This document shows positions 49,958 to 60,534 of a stretch of 64,000 nucleotides of DNA, one piece after another. Position 1 is the stretch's first letter, and every line of letters starts with the position of its first letter. The notes under the pieces are model-generated. The model had not been told where the DNA came from, ran no database searches, and was given only the letters and a program-made list of their open reading frames with translations. This DNA comes from Daldinia sp. FL1419 (taxonomy: Eukaryota; Ascomycota; Sordariomycetes; Xylariales; Hypoxylaceae): NCBI GenBank assembly GCA_025201765.1, contig MU623360.1, forward strand, positions 186,001-250,000, in the 5' to 3' direction. Made by a program: the position numbers and the translations under genes.

Positions 49958-52098
49958 CTACGGTTCTATAGGCAACACTTTATCATAAAAGCCTGTAGCC
50001 CACACCACCAGACGTCCCGCTTTTCTATCATCGTCCGTGAAGAGTCCATTCCACGAATCCCACACCCGCACTAGCTCGACCTTATGTCGACGACCGGGAC
50101 CCTCGGAGTCGAAATACTGGTGTAGTGCAGGGCCGATATTTTCATACCCAATAATATACCTCGCCATGTCTTCACCAGGTCCACTCCAAGGCCACATTGC
50201 CTTCAAGAACTCAACCTTGTCCTCGTAAAAGCGACGTGTTTCATCCTTGTATATCTGGCGCTGCAGGGATCCCGGTGCGGTATGAAGAGGTGGCTCACAT
50301 GTCAGAGCGCGTGCGCGCAGAGCCGGATAGATAAGGTGAGAACGCCAAGGCGTGGCATGACAAGGTGTTAGGAATAGCGCGAAGAGCTCTTGTGAGAAAT
50401 CATCATCTACGGTGACGTTCGCTGGTTGTGGGATTGCAAGGTGCTTAGGGTGGATATTTTCAAATTCGTGACGCAGGAAGTCCATCACCTTGATGGGTGC
50501 GGCGGCATGGAAATACGAGAGGTAACCGCCAATGATAATATTAACGAGGAGACCCGCCAAAAGTATAGGAATCCGTTTCCATCCCAACGCCGGTATCGAA
50601 CTAGCAGAGGCAGCACTTGATACTGTAGTGAAAAAAGATGTAATATAAGGTGCTGCTAGGATATGGAACGCTGGGAGAAGAGGCGTGATGAAGCGAACTT
50701 CCTTGTGGGAAACCAACGACAAGGCGGATATATTTGCGAAGACTACGAAGGATAGTGCCTTCAAGGCGTTCGAAGTCGTGACCGGCCAATTTGAATTCTC
50801 TGAGTCTAGAGATTTGTATAGACCTTGCAGGATAAACGGGGCTATCGTAGTCCCCAATAACGGAATACCCTGGGAAAGATAATAATGCCAGTCATTCTTC
50901 CCATAGAAGCTAGCGAGGTCCTGTGCGACGTTGAAATGCAGGAACGTCAAGGGGGGAAATGTCCACTCCCCATAGTATAGTCGGTCAGCTACCAAAGACA
51001 ATCCGAGGACAAATGACCTGCAATAGTTAGCCATCGGAAGGTATATATATAATACGGTACGATTTACGTACCCGCAAAGGACTACCTCCCTATAGAGAAT
51101 AAGGATGTTCCTTAAAGTAAGTGGTGATTTCCCGCTAAGCGTAGCCCTAGTCAACGTGAGGGTGCCGATGGCTACCCATATTAGTGCGTTCGTCGGCCGC
51201 AAAAGAACGGCAAATGCGGCCAGAACCAAAGACAACCGGAGGCTAAGATATTGCAATTTAGTATGAGTGCCTTCCTCATCGGTACCGTCTACTTACTTGT
51301 TAAGCTGGCCCCAAGTCTCGAGAAGGGGAATCGATGAATACTTGGACTCGACATTTCCATCGTCTTCCGTACCTAGCAGTTGCCAAGGCCAATAATAGAG
51401 GGCCATGGCCGTCAAGGTGGTCTCGAAACAGTTCGAGAACGTCCTCGTTGATGTGTACCATTGCCAGGGATTAACCAATGCCATCAACATCTGCGTATAA
51501 TTCTGAGTCACTTTTTGTATTGGAGAATTTGAAAAGGCTGGAACACTTACAACGGACCAGGCAGCAGCACTCCCACGGCCGTATAGTCTTTCTGCAAGCC
51601 TCCACGAATACCAATCGCTCAAGGCAGCAAACCCAGTCTGTAAGACCTTGGGCGCTGCAAGGAGCCATTTGGCTTTAGTCGCCGGAGCCATCCCTGCCCC
51701 TTGGAAGTTTTGGACAATCCAATACCCAAAGGCAAATATAGTAGGGTGGATAGACGAGCGAAGCTGATGTTTCCATTCCTTTTTTTCACAAGTAAGCTAT
51801 CGGTTGTTTAAAGAGCAGGTAATATAGCGAGAGAAAGGAAAAAGGGGGATATTTAGACGTTACACACCCAGGTCAGCCATGCTCCGCTATCTTGTCCAAA
51901 AGCTAGATTCCAGGCTGGTTCAAGAGCTTGAAAGTACTCGTCCGGTTGGAAGAAAGTACGAACGCAGAGCGCATTTATAAACCGGACGGCGAAGATGACA
52001 GCTAAAGCATCCCGGGCGACCACAGTAGCTACGTGGTTCTTTGTAGCGTTTGTTGCAGCGCCGGACGCTCTAGTGTTTGTCTTCTTCGCTGAGCTCAT
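49958..52098 (-). CDS. gpi10: GPI mannosyltransferase 3 (Gpi10/PIG-B), GT22 family
   Basis: Adds the third mannose to the GPI-anchor precursor in the ER lumen using dolichol-phosphate mannose (family knowledge). Five minus-strand exons: 52098-51868, 51778-51551, 51490-51297, 51242-51072, 51017-49958, giving 627 aa. The first ATG is 52098; the longer frame starts at TTG. Motifs: FQPDEYFQALEPAW (residues 50-63), with the catalytic acidic pair of GT22 enzymes, then EWKHQLRSSIHP, NPWQWYTSTRTFSNC(F)ETT, LRPTNALIW and HKEVRF (379-384), a hallmark of the family. Many hydrophobic segments fit a polytopic ER protein. Intron 2 (51550-51491) is exactly 60 nt with no stop in frame, so retention would insert 20 residues. 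Intron 1 has donor GTGTGT and acceptor AAAAAAAG, which is unusual. It diverges from the ornithine aminotransferase gene. Confidence 0.9.
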
Positions 52099-53588
52099 CT
52101 TCAAGTCTTGTAAGTCTCGCGGGTCTCAGGTATCCATCTTACATCACTGAATCTCAAGATACGACAAGAATTGAGATTCGATAATTTATATATATAAATA
52201 TAGAGAGAGAGTATATATATAGAAAAATATCTGAGATGGGTAGGTTGAGTTGAGGCTACCTGGCATTTGTTTGATGTGATGTGATCTGGAAGCAATTGTT
52301 TAACCCGAATTTGGGATTTCTCGGAGCTGATCCATATCGAGACAAGATTGCCAAGCTGTGCATTAGATTGTGCATTAGATTGTGCGCCTAGCCTCATATG
52401 CATAGGCGCAATGATTGAGAAAATATGGAGATTTTATGAACCTTACATTAGCACTTGAGGTAGCTTAGCGTAGGACAGCTGACCACAGCTGCGGCTTCGA
52501 GGCTTCCTTCTAGTGTATATACTCCGATAACAGAATATTTCGTGCGATCTAATAGTAGCCCATTAAATAAATAACTTTGTTTTATGAGTTTCGCCGCCAA
52601 GGCGAGGAATGATGCATCAGCGTCGGATACCACCCCCACGAACAAAATAAGATAAAATAATCATTGGCTGACATCAATATAAATCATCTCTGATTGGCCT
52701 CCGATTGAAGATTGTTCGGCTATCCGTGACCTTTCCGGGCTCGGCGGTCAATTTATACTGCAGCCGCCTGTGTCATAATCTCTCTCTATCTTTTTTTTTT
52801 TTGTTGCGGTACCCGGGGTCCTAAAATTTTTTATTTTTTTTTCTATGAATGACGAGTAATGGACTTTCGGTAGTTATACGTAAATACCTAATTATGTTTT
52901 ATTTTTATTTATTTTTACGGATTTCCTTCAGTGACGAAATGATACCAAAGTAGTAATAACTAACACATTTTTTTACCTTAGTTATCCTTTTCTAGCTTTA
53001 ACGATCAAGAAAAGAAAAAACTTACTAGACTTCAAGGTTAGAGCAGTGAGAATAGCTCACAAAAATAACAACAACAATAGTCCAAGCCTCCCCCATCCTC
53101 TACACCAAGTCCTTGTCCTTGTCAAGGCCGCTTTGCTTCGGCATCATTGAACGGACACCGGAATCTTCACCGCATGTGACCAACTTTGAGACTTCGAAAC
53201 CCGGGCAAACTTGTCATCATCGCAGCGCCTGCGACTGGGCGAGCCGCTTCGACTTGCACTTAGGGGTTTAGTGGCTATCAGTCCGCACTTCCTTATTACG
53301 TACCATAACTTCTTGACTTCAAACTTGCCCCCGCCTTAACGCCTTAACGGTCCATACCATTCCTTTTATCTCTTTCTTATTTCTTCCCTATCCCCAAACT
53401 TCTTGGCCTTTTCAACTTCTTTCTTCTATAAGAACCCCCAAGATATTCTTCGGGTCGATATTCTACTCTAACAATAGATTGGCTTCTGACCAACCATTTT
53501 CTCTTCATTTTTCAAGGGACAAGTATTGTCTCTTTCCGCGATTTTGCTTCTCACTAATTTTTCCCCTCCGATTTCTACTTGAACAGCC
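52099..53588. promoter_or_regulatory. Divergent intergenic region, GPI10 / ornithine aminotransferase
   Basis: The GPI10 side has an ATATATATAAATATAGAGAG tract (about 52187-52222). There are poly-T runs near 52790-52803 and 52830-52842. From about 53340 to 53580 the plus strand is strongly pyrimidine-rich, the usual look of a fungal transcription start and leader for a well-expressed gene, here the aminotransferase. No gene is seen. Confidence 0.6.
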
Positions 53589-55094
53589 ATGTCTCCTCAC
53601 GCAGATGCTTCGACTACCCACTCGGGGAATGGCTCGAACGGTTCGACGACTTCGTCTAGATACCACTCATCTTCGACCAAGGCTGCGATCCAGGCAGAGA
53701 ACCAATTCGCCGCCCACAACTACCATCCGCTCCCTGTTGTATTCGCTCGCGCGCAGGGTGCTGATGTGTGGGATCCTGAAGGCAAGCACTATATCGATTT
53801 CCTCTCCGCATATAGCGCTGTCAACCAAGGCCATTGCCACCCAGAACTAGTGAAAGCCCTCACTGAACAGGCTGGAAGATTGACCTTAAGCTCCAGGGCA
53901 TTTCACAATGACGTGTTTCCCAAATGGGCGGAAAAGGTACAAGCGATGTTCGGGTACGACATGGTCCTACCGATGAACACAGGAGCGGAAGCAGTAGAAA
54001 CAGCTATCAAGATTGCAAGGAAATGGGCCTATAAAGTCAAAGGGGTTCCCCAGGGCAAGGCATTAGTGTTCGGCGCCGAGGAAAACTTCCACGGCCGCAC
54101 GGTAGGTTTGCTTCTGCACGTGGTGGGGGTGACTTTCATTTCTAATACCATAAGTAGATGACGGCAGTAACTCTGTCCACCGATCCAGAATCAAAGGATA
54201 ACTACGGACCATATGTGCCAAACATTGGAGCTATATCCCCCTCCACTGGTAAGCCTATTCGGTACAACAACGTGGCCGACTTAGAAGAGTTGCTTGAGGC
54301 TCATGGGCGTGAGACCGCCGCATTTATTGTTGAGCCTATTCAGGGAGAGGCGGGTGTAGTAGTTCCCGACGAGGATTACTTGAGCAAAGTGCATGCGCTC
54401 TGCAAGAAACACAATGTGCTATTGATTTGTGACGAGATTCAGACGGGTATCGGTCGCACGGGTCGGATGCTATGTTCTGAATGGGCCGGCATCAAGCCGG
54501 ATATGATTACTTTGGGGAAAGCTATCTCTGGTGGCATGTATCCCGTCAGTTGCGTGCTTAGTAGTAAAGAGATCATGCTTGTCGTCGAGCCTGGAACTCA
54601 TGGCTCGACGTACGGCGGAAATCCATTAGGCTGCGCTGTCTCTATACGTGCTCTTGAGCTTATGGAAGAGGAGCAGCTCACCCAGAAGGCTGAGAAGCTT
54701 GGTAATATCTTCCGCGACGGTCTAGCGTCGTTTAATTCGCCAGTTATCCAGACTATTCGTGGGAAGGGACTGCTAAATGCCGTTGTTATCGACGAATCAA
54801 AGGCCAATGGCCATTCAGCTTGGGACCTCTGTCTTCTTCTCAAGGAGAAGGGTGTTTTGGTAAGTCTGGTGGCAAGGCGACGTTTAAGTCTTCATTTTTG
54901 CAACACAGTACAAACACATGGCTAACTCGGAGATTCAGGCTAAACCGACACATGGGAACATCATCCGGTTCGCACCACCGTTGGTCATTTCGGAAGAGCA
55001 GCTTCGAAAGGCCATGTCCATTATTGGCGATGCGCTACAGGAGCTACCAAAGATGAAGAAACATGAGGACGTCCACGTTGGACTGGAGAATTAA
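53589..55094 (+). CDS. Ornithine aminotransferase (ornithine delta-transaminase)
   Basis: PLP enzyme that moves the delta-amino group of ornithine to 2-oxoglutarate, giving glutamate semialdehyde in arginine breakdown (EC 2.6.1.13). Exons 53589-54101, 54158-54859 and 54939-55094 give 456 aa. Motifs: PVVFARAQGADVWDPEGKHY at the start of the fold, MNTGAEAVETAIKIARKWAY, HGRT joined across intron 1 to MTAVTLSTDP, EPIQGEAGVVVP, LLICDEIQTGIGRTG with the PLP-binding Asp near 263, and the Schiff-base Lys near 292 in LGKAISGG. The third exon is needed: it supplies KPTHGNIIRFAPPLVI; the unspliced frame would stop at 54925. No mitochondrial presequence is evident, in keeping with a cytosolic fungal enzyme; the first 35 residues are Ser/Thr-rich. 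Orthologues are yeast CAR2 and Aspergillus otaA. Confidence 0.95.
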
Positions 55095-55790
55095 TTTCCA
55101 ACGGTGCATCTTCGCTACCGACACCCCGCCTTTCCGATCTGGTCTGTACGAGGTAATTGGGATGGAATTGAATTGTGCATCTGGACTGGGATGTAGACTT
55201 GATTAGACCAACCTTTTCGTTGGCAAGGCGTACTGCGTCAAATACAAGTGGAAAAAGTGTGGTAAGAGGGTGCGAGCGAAACCACCTACCTACATAGTAA
55301 AGGGTAAAGATGATTAGGGTGGTGTCCTGTTCTACGACTCTTACAACCCTGTCAAACCTACCTATACATGAGCTATACCTGGAAAGGTTTGTTTCTTTTG
55401 CATTTTGTCTCTCCTATCTATCTCCATATAACTACTGTATACCTACCACCTACCTGGGTATATCAGAGGTGGGTATACCTATACAATAGGCTACACTTGC
55501 TATGTGCACGGAGAGGACTATTATAGATTTTCTGCCTAGAGCAACGGTTACAGGGGGGTCTCGCGATCAAAGGATCGTGTACGCTAAAAGGTGGTTTATC
55601 TGTTCCCTGGTTCTTAAGTCGGCAATGCGGGGGCCCTATGCGGCAACTTCTGCGGCAATGTGCATAGAGGCATGGGTATAGCGGTGGTTTGTGGGAAGCA
55701 TAGGAATTGCCGTTAATGGAACAGCTGATACGAGGCAGACTTTTGACTACTTCTCTTGATCTTCTTTTCCGGAATCTCCTGTGTGTCTGA

Positions 55791-55834
55791 CCGTTGACCA
55801 TCGACCATTGACCATTGACCATCGACCATTGACA
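55791..55834. repeat. Tandem array, TTGACCATCGACCA / TTGACCA unit
   Basis: About six copies of a 7-mer, TTGACCA or TCGACCA, run head to tail. An apparent minus-strand frame beginning MVNGQWSMVNGQ is only a translation of this repeat. Confidence 0.8.
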
Positions 55835-58800
55835 GCTTGGCCCGCCGGCTAGCCAGCTAAGCCAGCTTCAACCAAAGTCCTACATGTACGTTTATTTATT
55901 CATGTAACTACCTAATGTATGTACATGTGCTTTAGTGCCTTTGCTTTAGCTTGATGCAGCAGACGTGTCTCACAATTTCATGTGGTCCTCCGGGGGCTGC
56001 AGCTATCCTGCATAATACATAATATATTGGAGCCTTGTCGATTCGATCTTTCACGACCTTGAAAGCTCGACACTAGGTAGGTTAGTTAACTAACCTTATA
56101 CATTGTCTACCTACATTGTCCTTGATGCCTGCTTGGTTGGTGCCTCTTCGATGTCTACTACATACGCCCACATGTATAATTCATGCATACGTGCGAAGGT
56201 TGGCCTACGCGGCGCAACTGGATCTACGCGCATACATATCTCCATACATATCTCCATACGTGATAGCTCCAGGTGGATGTAGGGTCTGAATCATTATTTG
56301 CTTTTGCTCATCAGCTTGCTTCTTAGCTTACCAGGTACATTAAGGGACTCGATGAAATGAGGTATGTGGTAGGGTAGTTTCGTCGGATTCGTAATAGAAT
56401 GCACACTGCGGGCCATAAGTATTATTGTCAGAATTACCTTCCATCGGGTAAGTCAGGAACAGGACCTTAAAGTGAGCGCCAAACTTCCAATTCGAACCTA
56501 CCTCCTACATAATATGTACCTATATATATAAATAAATAAAAAAGGCACCTGGGTTAGCTTATGGTAATCTCGACCAGGTAACAAACATACAAACAATGCG
56601 AAAGAATGCCCTTCGGGTTTCCGATTTGTTCTCGGATCGAAAAGACGTGCATACCGCCCAAGGAGGTTCCACAACAACTGAGTACGTGTAGCTTCGGTCT
56701 GCCTAAACCGATACAAGAGATAGACGTTGTTGCATACGAGTTGCAGAGACAGCTGCAGAATTAATCTATCTGGAAAGGTGCTCTGAGTCAACACCCGTGT
56801 AGCAACGCCTTAGGCGATATGAAATCGAGGAGACATGCCAACCTCAATCCCAATCTGGGCAGTAGTCGAGTGTCTGGTCTAAAATAAAGTAGGTGTGTAG
56901 GAATACTTGTCGGATTCTTGGTAGACGCCCTCGTCGCTCGTCGGTAGTAGATGATGGTTAAAAGAAGAGGTGGTAGAACTTGTGGAAGCATGTACAAGCG
57001 ATTATCTCTGACGAATCGAAAGTAAAAGTCAAGACTTGAGACAACTCATCAACCTTTAGCGTGAGGAACACGGGCAACACGGGCATCGCGGGCGTCGCAA
57101 AAATATACCATGCATTGCGATCGGACTGATAAGAGAAAGTAATAATAGGTCTGTAATGTAATCCCGATAATCCGTACTATGTACTATGTAGATAATTGAT
57201 CAAAAGGGTCCTTCGATAGAAGTCCCGGTAGCGGAGCTTTAAGATAACAAAAGAGATAGGAAGAAGACGGGACCAAGTACCTTTGTAATGAGGTACATTG
57301 GTGTGCGAGCTCTAGTACCCTCTTTTTTTCAGGGTCCTCAGTGACGAATGTTCCTTGATAATTCCTTTACTAGTATCGTTGTCAATTGTCATTGATTTAT
57401 CAATCCATTAAAACCATAAAGCCTACCTAGGTAGTAACCCCAAACAAAACGCTGCCTTCGTTCTACTTGTCCTACGGAATAAGCGCCAACCTTATAGGCG
57501 AGCGCCAGCGAATTGGGGAGTCTGGTGATTAAAACATTACTGTTTTCCATTTAGGTAGCGAGTACCTATAAACTAGTACCTATAAACTACCTCTAGCATA
57601 ATACATGCAATTCGTCAACAACTATTGATCTGTGACTATCTGTGACATGCATAATTCGGGTGGCTTTCTTAGCCCAACATCTCGGATACTTACCTATGTA
57701 TTAGTTCCAAGTTTATCCTCCCTAAAATACACCAGAATCGGTACTAAGTCTAAGCTAAGTCGATTAATTATCCATCACCTCATGATGGTGTTTGCAAGCA
57801 TCATATTTGTCCCCCCCCCCGGCCGAGCCTCGTTGAGTGATTAGACAAAAGGGCGGCATTTGCAAAGAATGACGGAAGATAAGCCCATCGCAGAAAATTC
57901 ATAGTTATAGGATTTATCTGCACTATGTAAGATGCTGATAACATAGCAAAATAATCGGGAAAATAGGCGGTCGACAACTGATGATGCAATGCGTATTGTT
58001 GCTTGCGACTTGGCTTCGGATCTACAAAGAAGTAGCAATAAGGAGGTAAAAGAGAGATGCAAAGAACGCACTGTTTGAGTTGACTCAACGAATCAAACAA
58101 TCAAACGAATCAATGCGACCCAATACCAGGTAAAGGTACCTTGACGATAAAGTCCCCTATTTTTATACATTTGCCAACAAGCTATCCTTTTTGTTCTTAA
58201 TGCTCGTCTTAAGAAAGATGCAAACAATAGACTGGAGTGGCAGACCGCCCTTCCCCAGATGGGACTCGGAAGAATCAAAGGAATGGTTAAGTTTGGAACG
58301 ATGATCAATGACTTGTGGATACTGTAGCGCGTGCGTCAAGGACAATCGAACAGGGGATTAGTTGAATTGAGAATGGAGAGGGAGCAGGTCCTCCATTCAT
58401 AATCCATGTGCTTGCCATGTCTATGTCCCATATGGGTACAGTGGTATTGTACAATACCCTCTACGCATTATCCAATGGATCCCCTCCAAGTTGAATCCCT
58501 ATTGGATGGCTCATACCATTAATCATCGTAACTTGTGCAACCTCTAACACCCGTACAAGCCATAGCAACATAATACCTAGGCACGTACAATACCTACCTC
58601 AGTCGCTAGGTACCTACATACTTGTAAACACCCTAAATCCTACCTAGCACCTAACACCTAGCACCCAGCACCTAAGCACTTAGCGCCTCGGACACAGCAG
58701 GTACCACCATCTACCAGGCTGCTCGCCATTTCATTGCTGGACGGATCAAGAAAGAGTGGGAATCTTGTGGGTCTGGGCTTAGCGGAATCGGCTTCTAGAT

Positions 58801-59268
58801 TTGGTTTGTAGTGTCGGTACTTTGGTGCCTTATCAATGCTATCATGCTGAAGAGTCACGGGTGACGAGTCTGATCTTCATTGTTCACCATTGACTATCGC
58901 ATGTCGCGAGATTTACCAAAGTACTTTTACTACCTAGGTAGATAATGCCCGTTCTTCGTCCCTCTATCCCGTGAGCAATTTGGATTAGATCGCCTCACCT
59001 CAACCACTTATTCAACTTCCCATGTTTCTTTCCCTCTTGTTCCTTTTCGCAACCTTTTGATTCCTCACTTTCATACTATCTCCCCTTGTTTCTATTCTGA
59101 ACGAGGGTTATATAATTGCATTTTTATTTATTGACATGCTTGTATTGCTTATTTTACCGCTTCCAAATCTTTATCTTAACACCCTGCAATTACTCAATTA
59201 CTTATTGCCATTAACATCGATCTTCTGAACCCCAGTCAGATAAAAGGCGGACTGTGTTATACACCCGT

Positions 59269-59290
59269 ACCTGATCCTGATCCTGATCCC
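59269..59290. repeat. Tandem repeat, CCTGAT unit
   Basis: Three copies of CCTGAT followed by diverged CCCGAA units, about 1.2 kb upstream of atg1. Confidence 0.7.
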
Positions 59291-59575
59291 GAACCCGAAC
59301 GTGTACTTATTAATTGAATGCCATCATTCCCTCGTCTATGATCTTATCACGTTATTGGATTTATCAGTAGAAATTTGCAAGAGTCACGGAAAGCAAAAGA
59401 AAGACAATACAGTCACAGCCTAGAGTACAGTACAATACAGTACAGTTTACTTATTTAGTGCTGCGCAGACCGAGTCATTCACTTGATTTTCGGTCAACTC
59501 AAACGAGACTACGTCGATTTCGGGACTAGCTTAAACAAGAAAGCTAGCGCATCTAATAAGATACAGTAGGTACAT

Positions 59576-59620
59576 ATACACGTACATATCTACCTACCTA
59601 CCTAGGTACCTATATTACCT
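59576..59620. repeat. TACCTAGGTA-type motif cluster
   Basis: CTACCTACCTACCTAGGTAC plus flanking TATATTACCTA; the last large cluster before atg1. Confidence 0.75.
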
Positions 59621-60534
59621 ATTCTTATCCATACCTACTGTTCCTATCACCCTACCCCCGGTACCCCGTACTGGAACCGCAGCTGTAAGTACCTAGCTGC
59701 CGCTCGCGAACCCTCACACCTACATAAATCATTCTCAAGCTGCCTTGCAACTGGTCCATGAACTCTCAACATCCCTGTCCGAGTGCAGAAAGTACCTACA
59801 TACAGCTCACAGCTTCTATGGAAGTACAGCCTGCCTATGGTTTCATACGTCAGGTTCTTTTAATTTTTTAACCTATTCTGGCCGACCTGACCTAACTCTT
59901 CTCTATGTAGACCTACGTCGAATTTACTTCTACGTCTCTTCTCCTTCAAACCGTTACCCTTCTCTTCCTTCTACACACTCTAGTACAACGCCTGGGTTAC
60001 TGGTAACGTCCATCTGTGGTGTTTACCAAGGTAGGTAGGTATCTGCAGCTTCTGGTCTGGTTGTCAAGAGACACAAACGAGACACAAGATCTCTCCATCG
60101 TTGTAACCCTTGTGGCCTAAAATATTCCTGTGTCTTGTCATTCGAGGTGACACAGACACATCCCCGCCTTTCAAGGTTCCTGTTCCCAAGGGCCTCGATT
60201 CTCCGCCGACCGACCTATCGGATACCCTGCCTCTACGGAGTACATCATTTACATCCACTTTGACGTCCCAGGTCCCAACTGACCTACCTAAGCCTTCGTC
60301 CAGAGACACGCGAACTTTCCAGCTGGCTTCCTCTCCTCGATTTCCTCAACGCCCTACCTTGTGGTATCTTTACCCCCTTTCCCGCCAACCAACTCCAAAT
60401 CCCACTCGTTCACACCCAAGTTATATGTGTACATGACGATAACTCGAGCCGCGGACTCCATCCCGATTCCCTTATAAGCCCCCGGGCTGCATTAACCAAG
60501 CTTCCTGTCATAAGCCAACATAACACAGGGAGCC

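Larger units (their letters stand above)
55095..60534. other. Gene-poor region upstream of atg1, 5.4 kb
   Basis: No recognisable gene. Simple repeats: TTGACCATCGACCA array (55791-55834), CATACATATCTC pair (56231-56258), C10 (57811-57820), CCTGAT tandem (59269-59290). TACCTAGGTA-type motifs at 55440-55460, 57423-57438, 58574-58618, 58929-58944 and 59576-59620. The plus strand becomes pyrimidine-rich at 59000-59100, 59930-59990 and 60320-60420, suggesting that a long atg1 leader begins inside this stretch (inference). Confidence 0.5.

Noticed and set aside
55463..55822. 119-codon minus-strand frame starting MVNGQWSMVNGQ
   Set aside because: The start is translated from the TTGACCA tandem repeat; the rest is Arg/Ser/Pro-rich and not protein-like.
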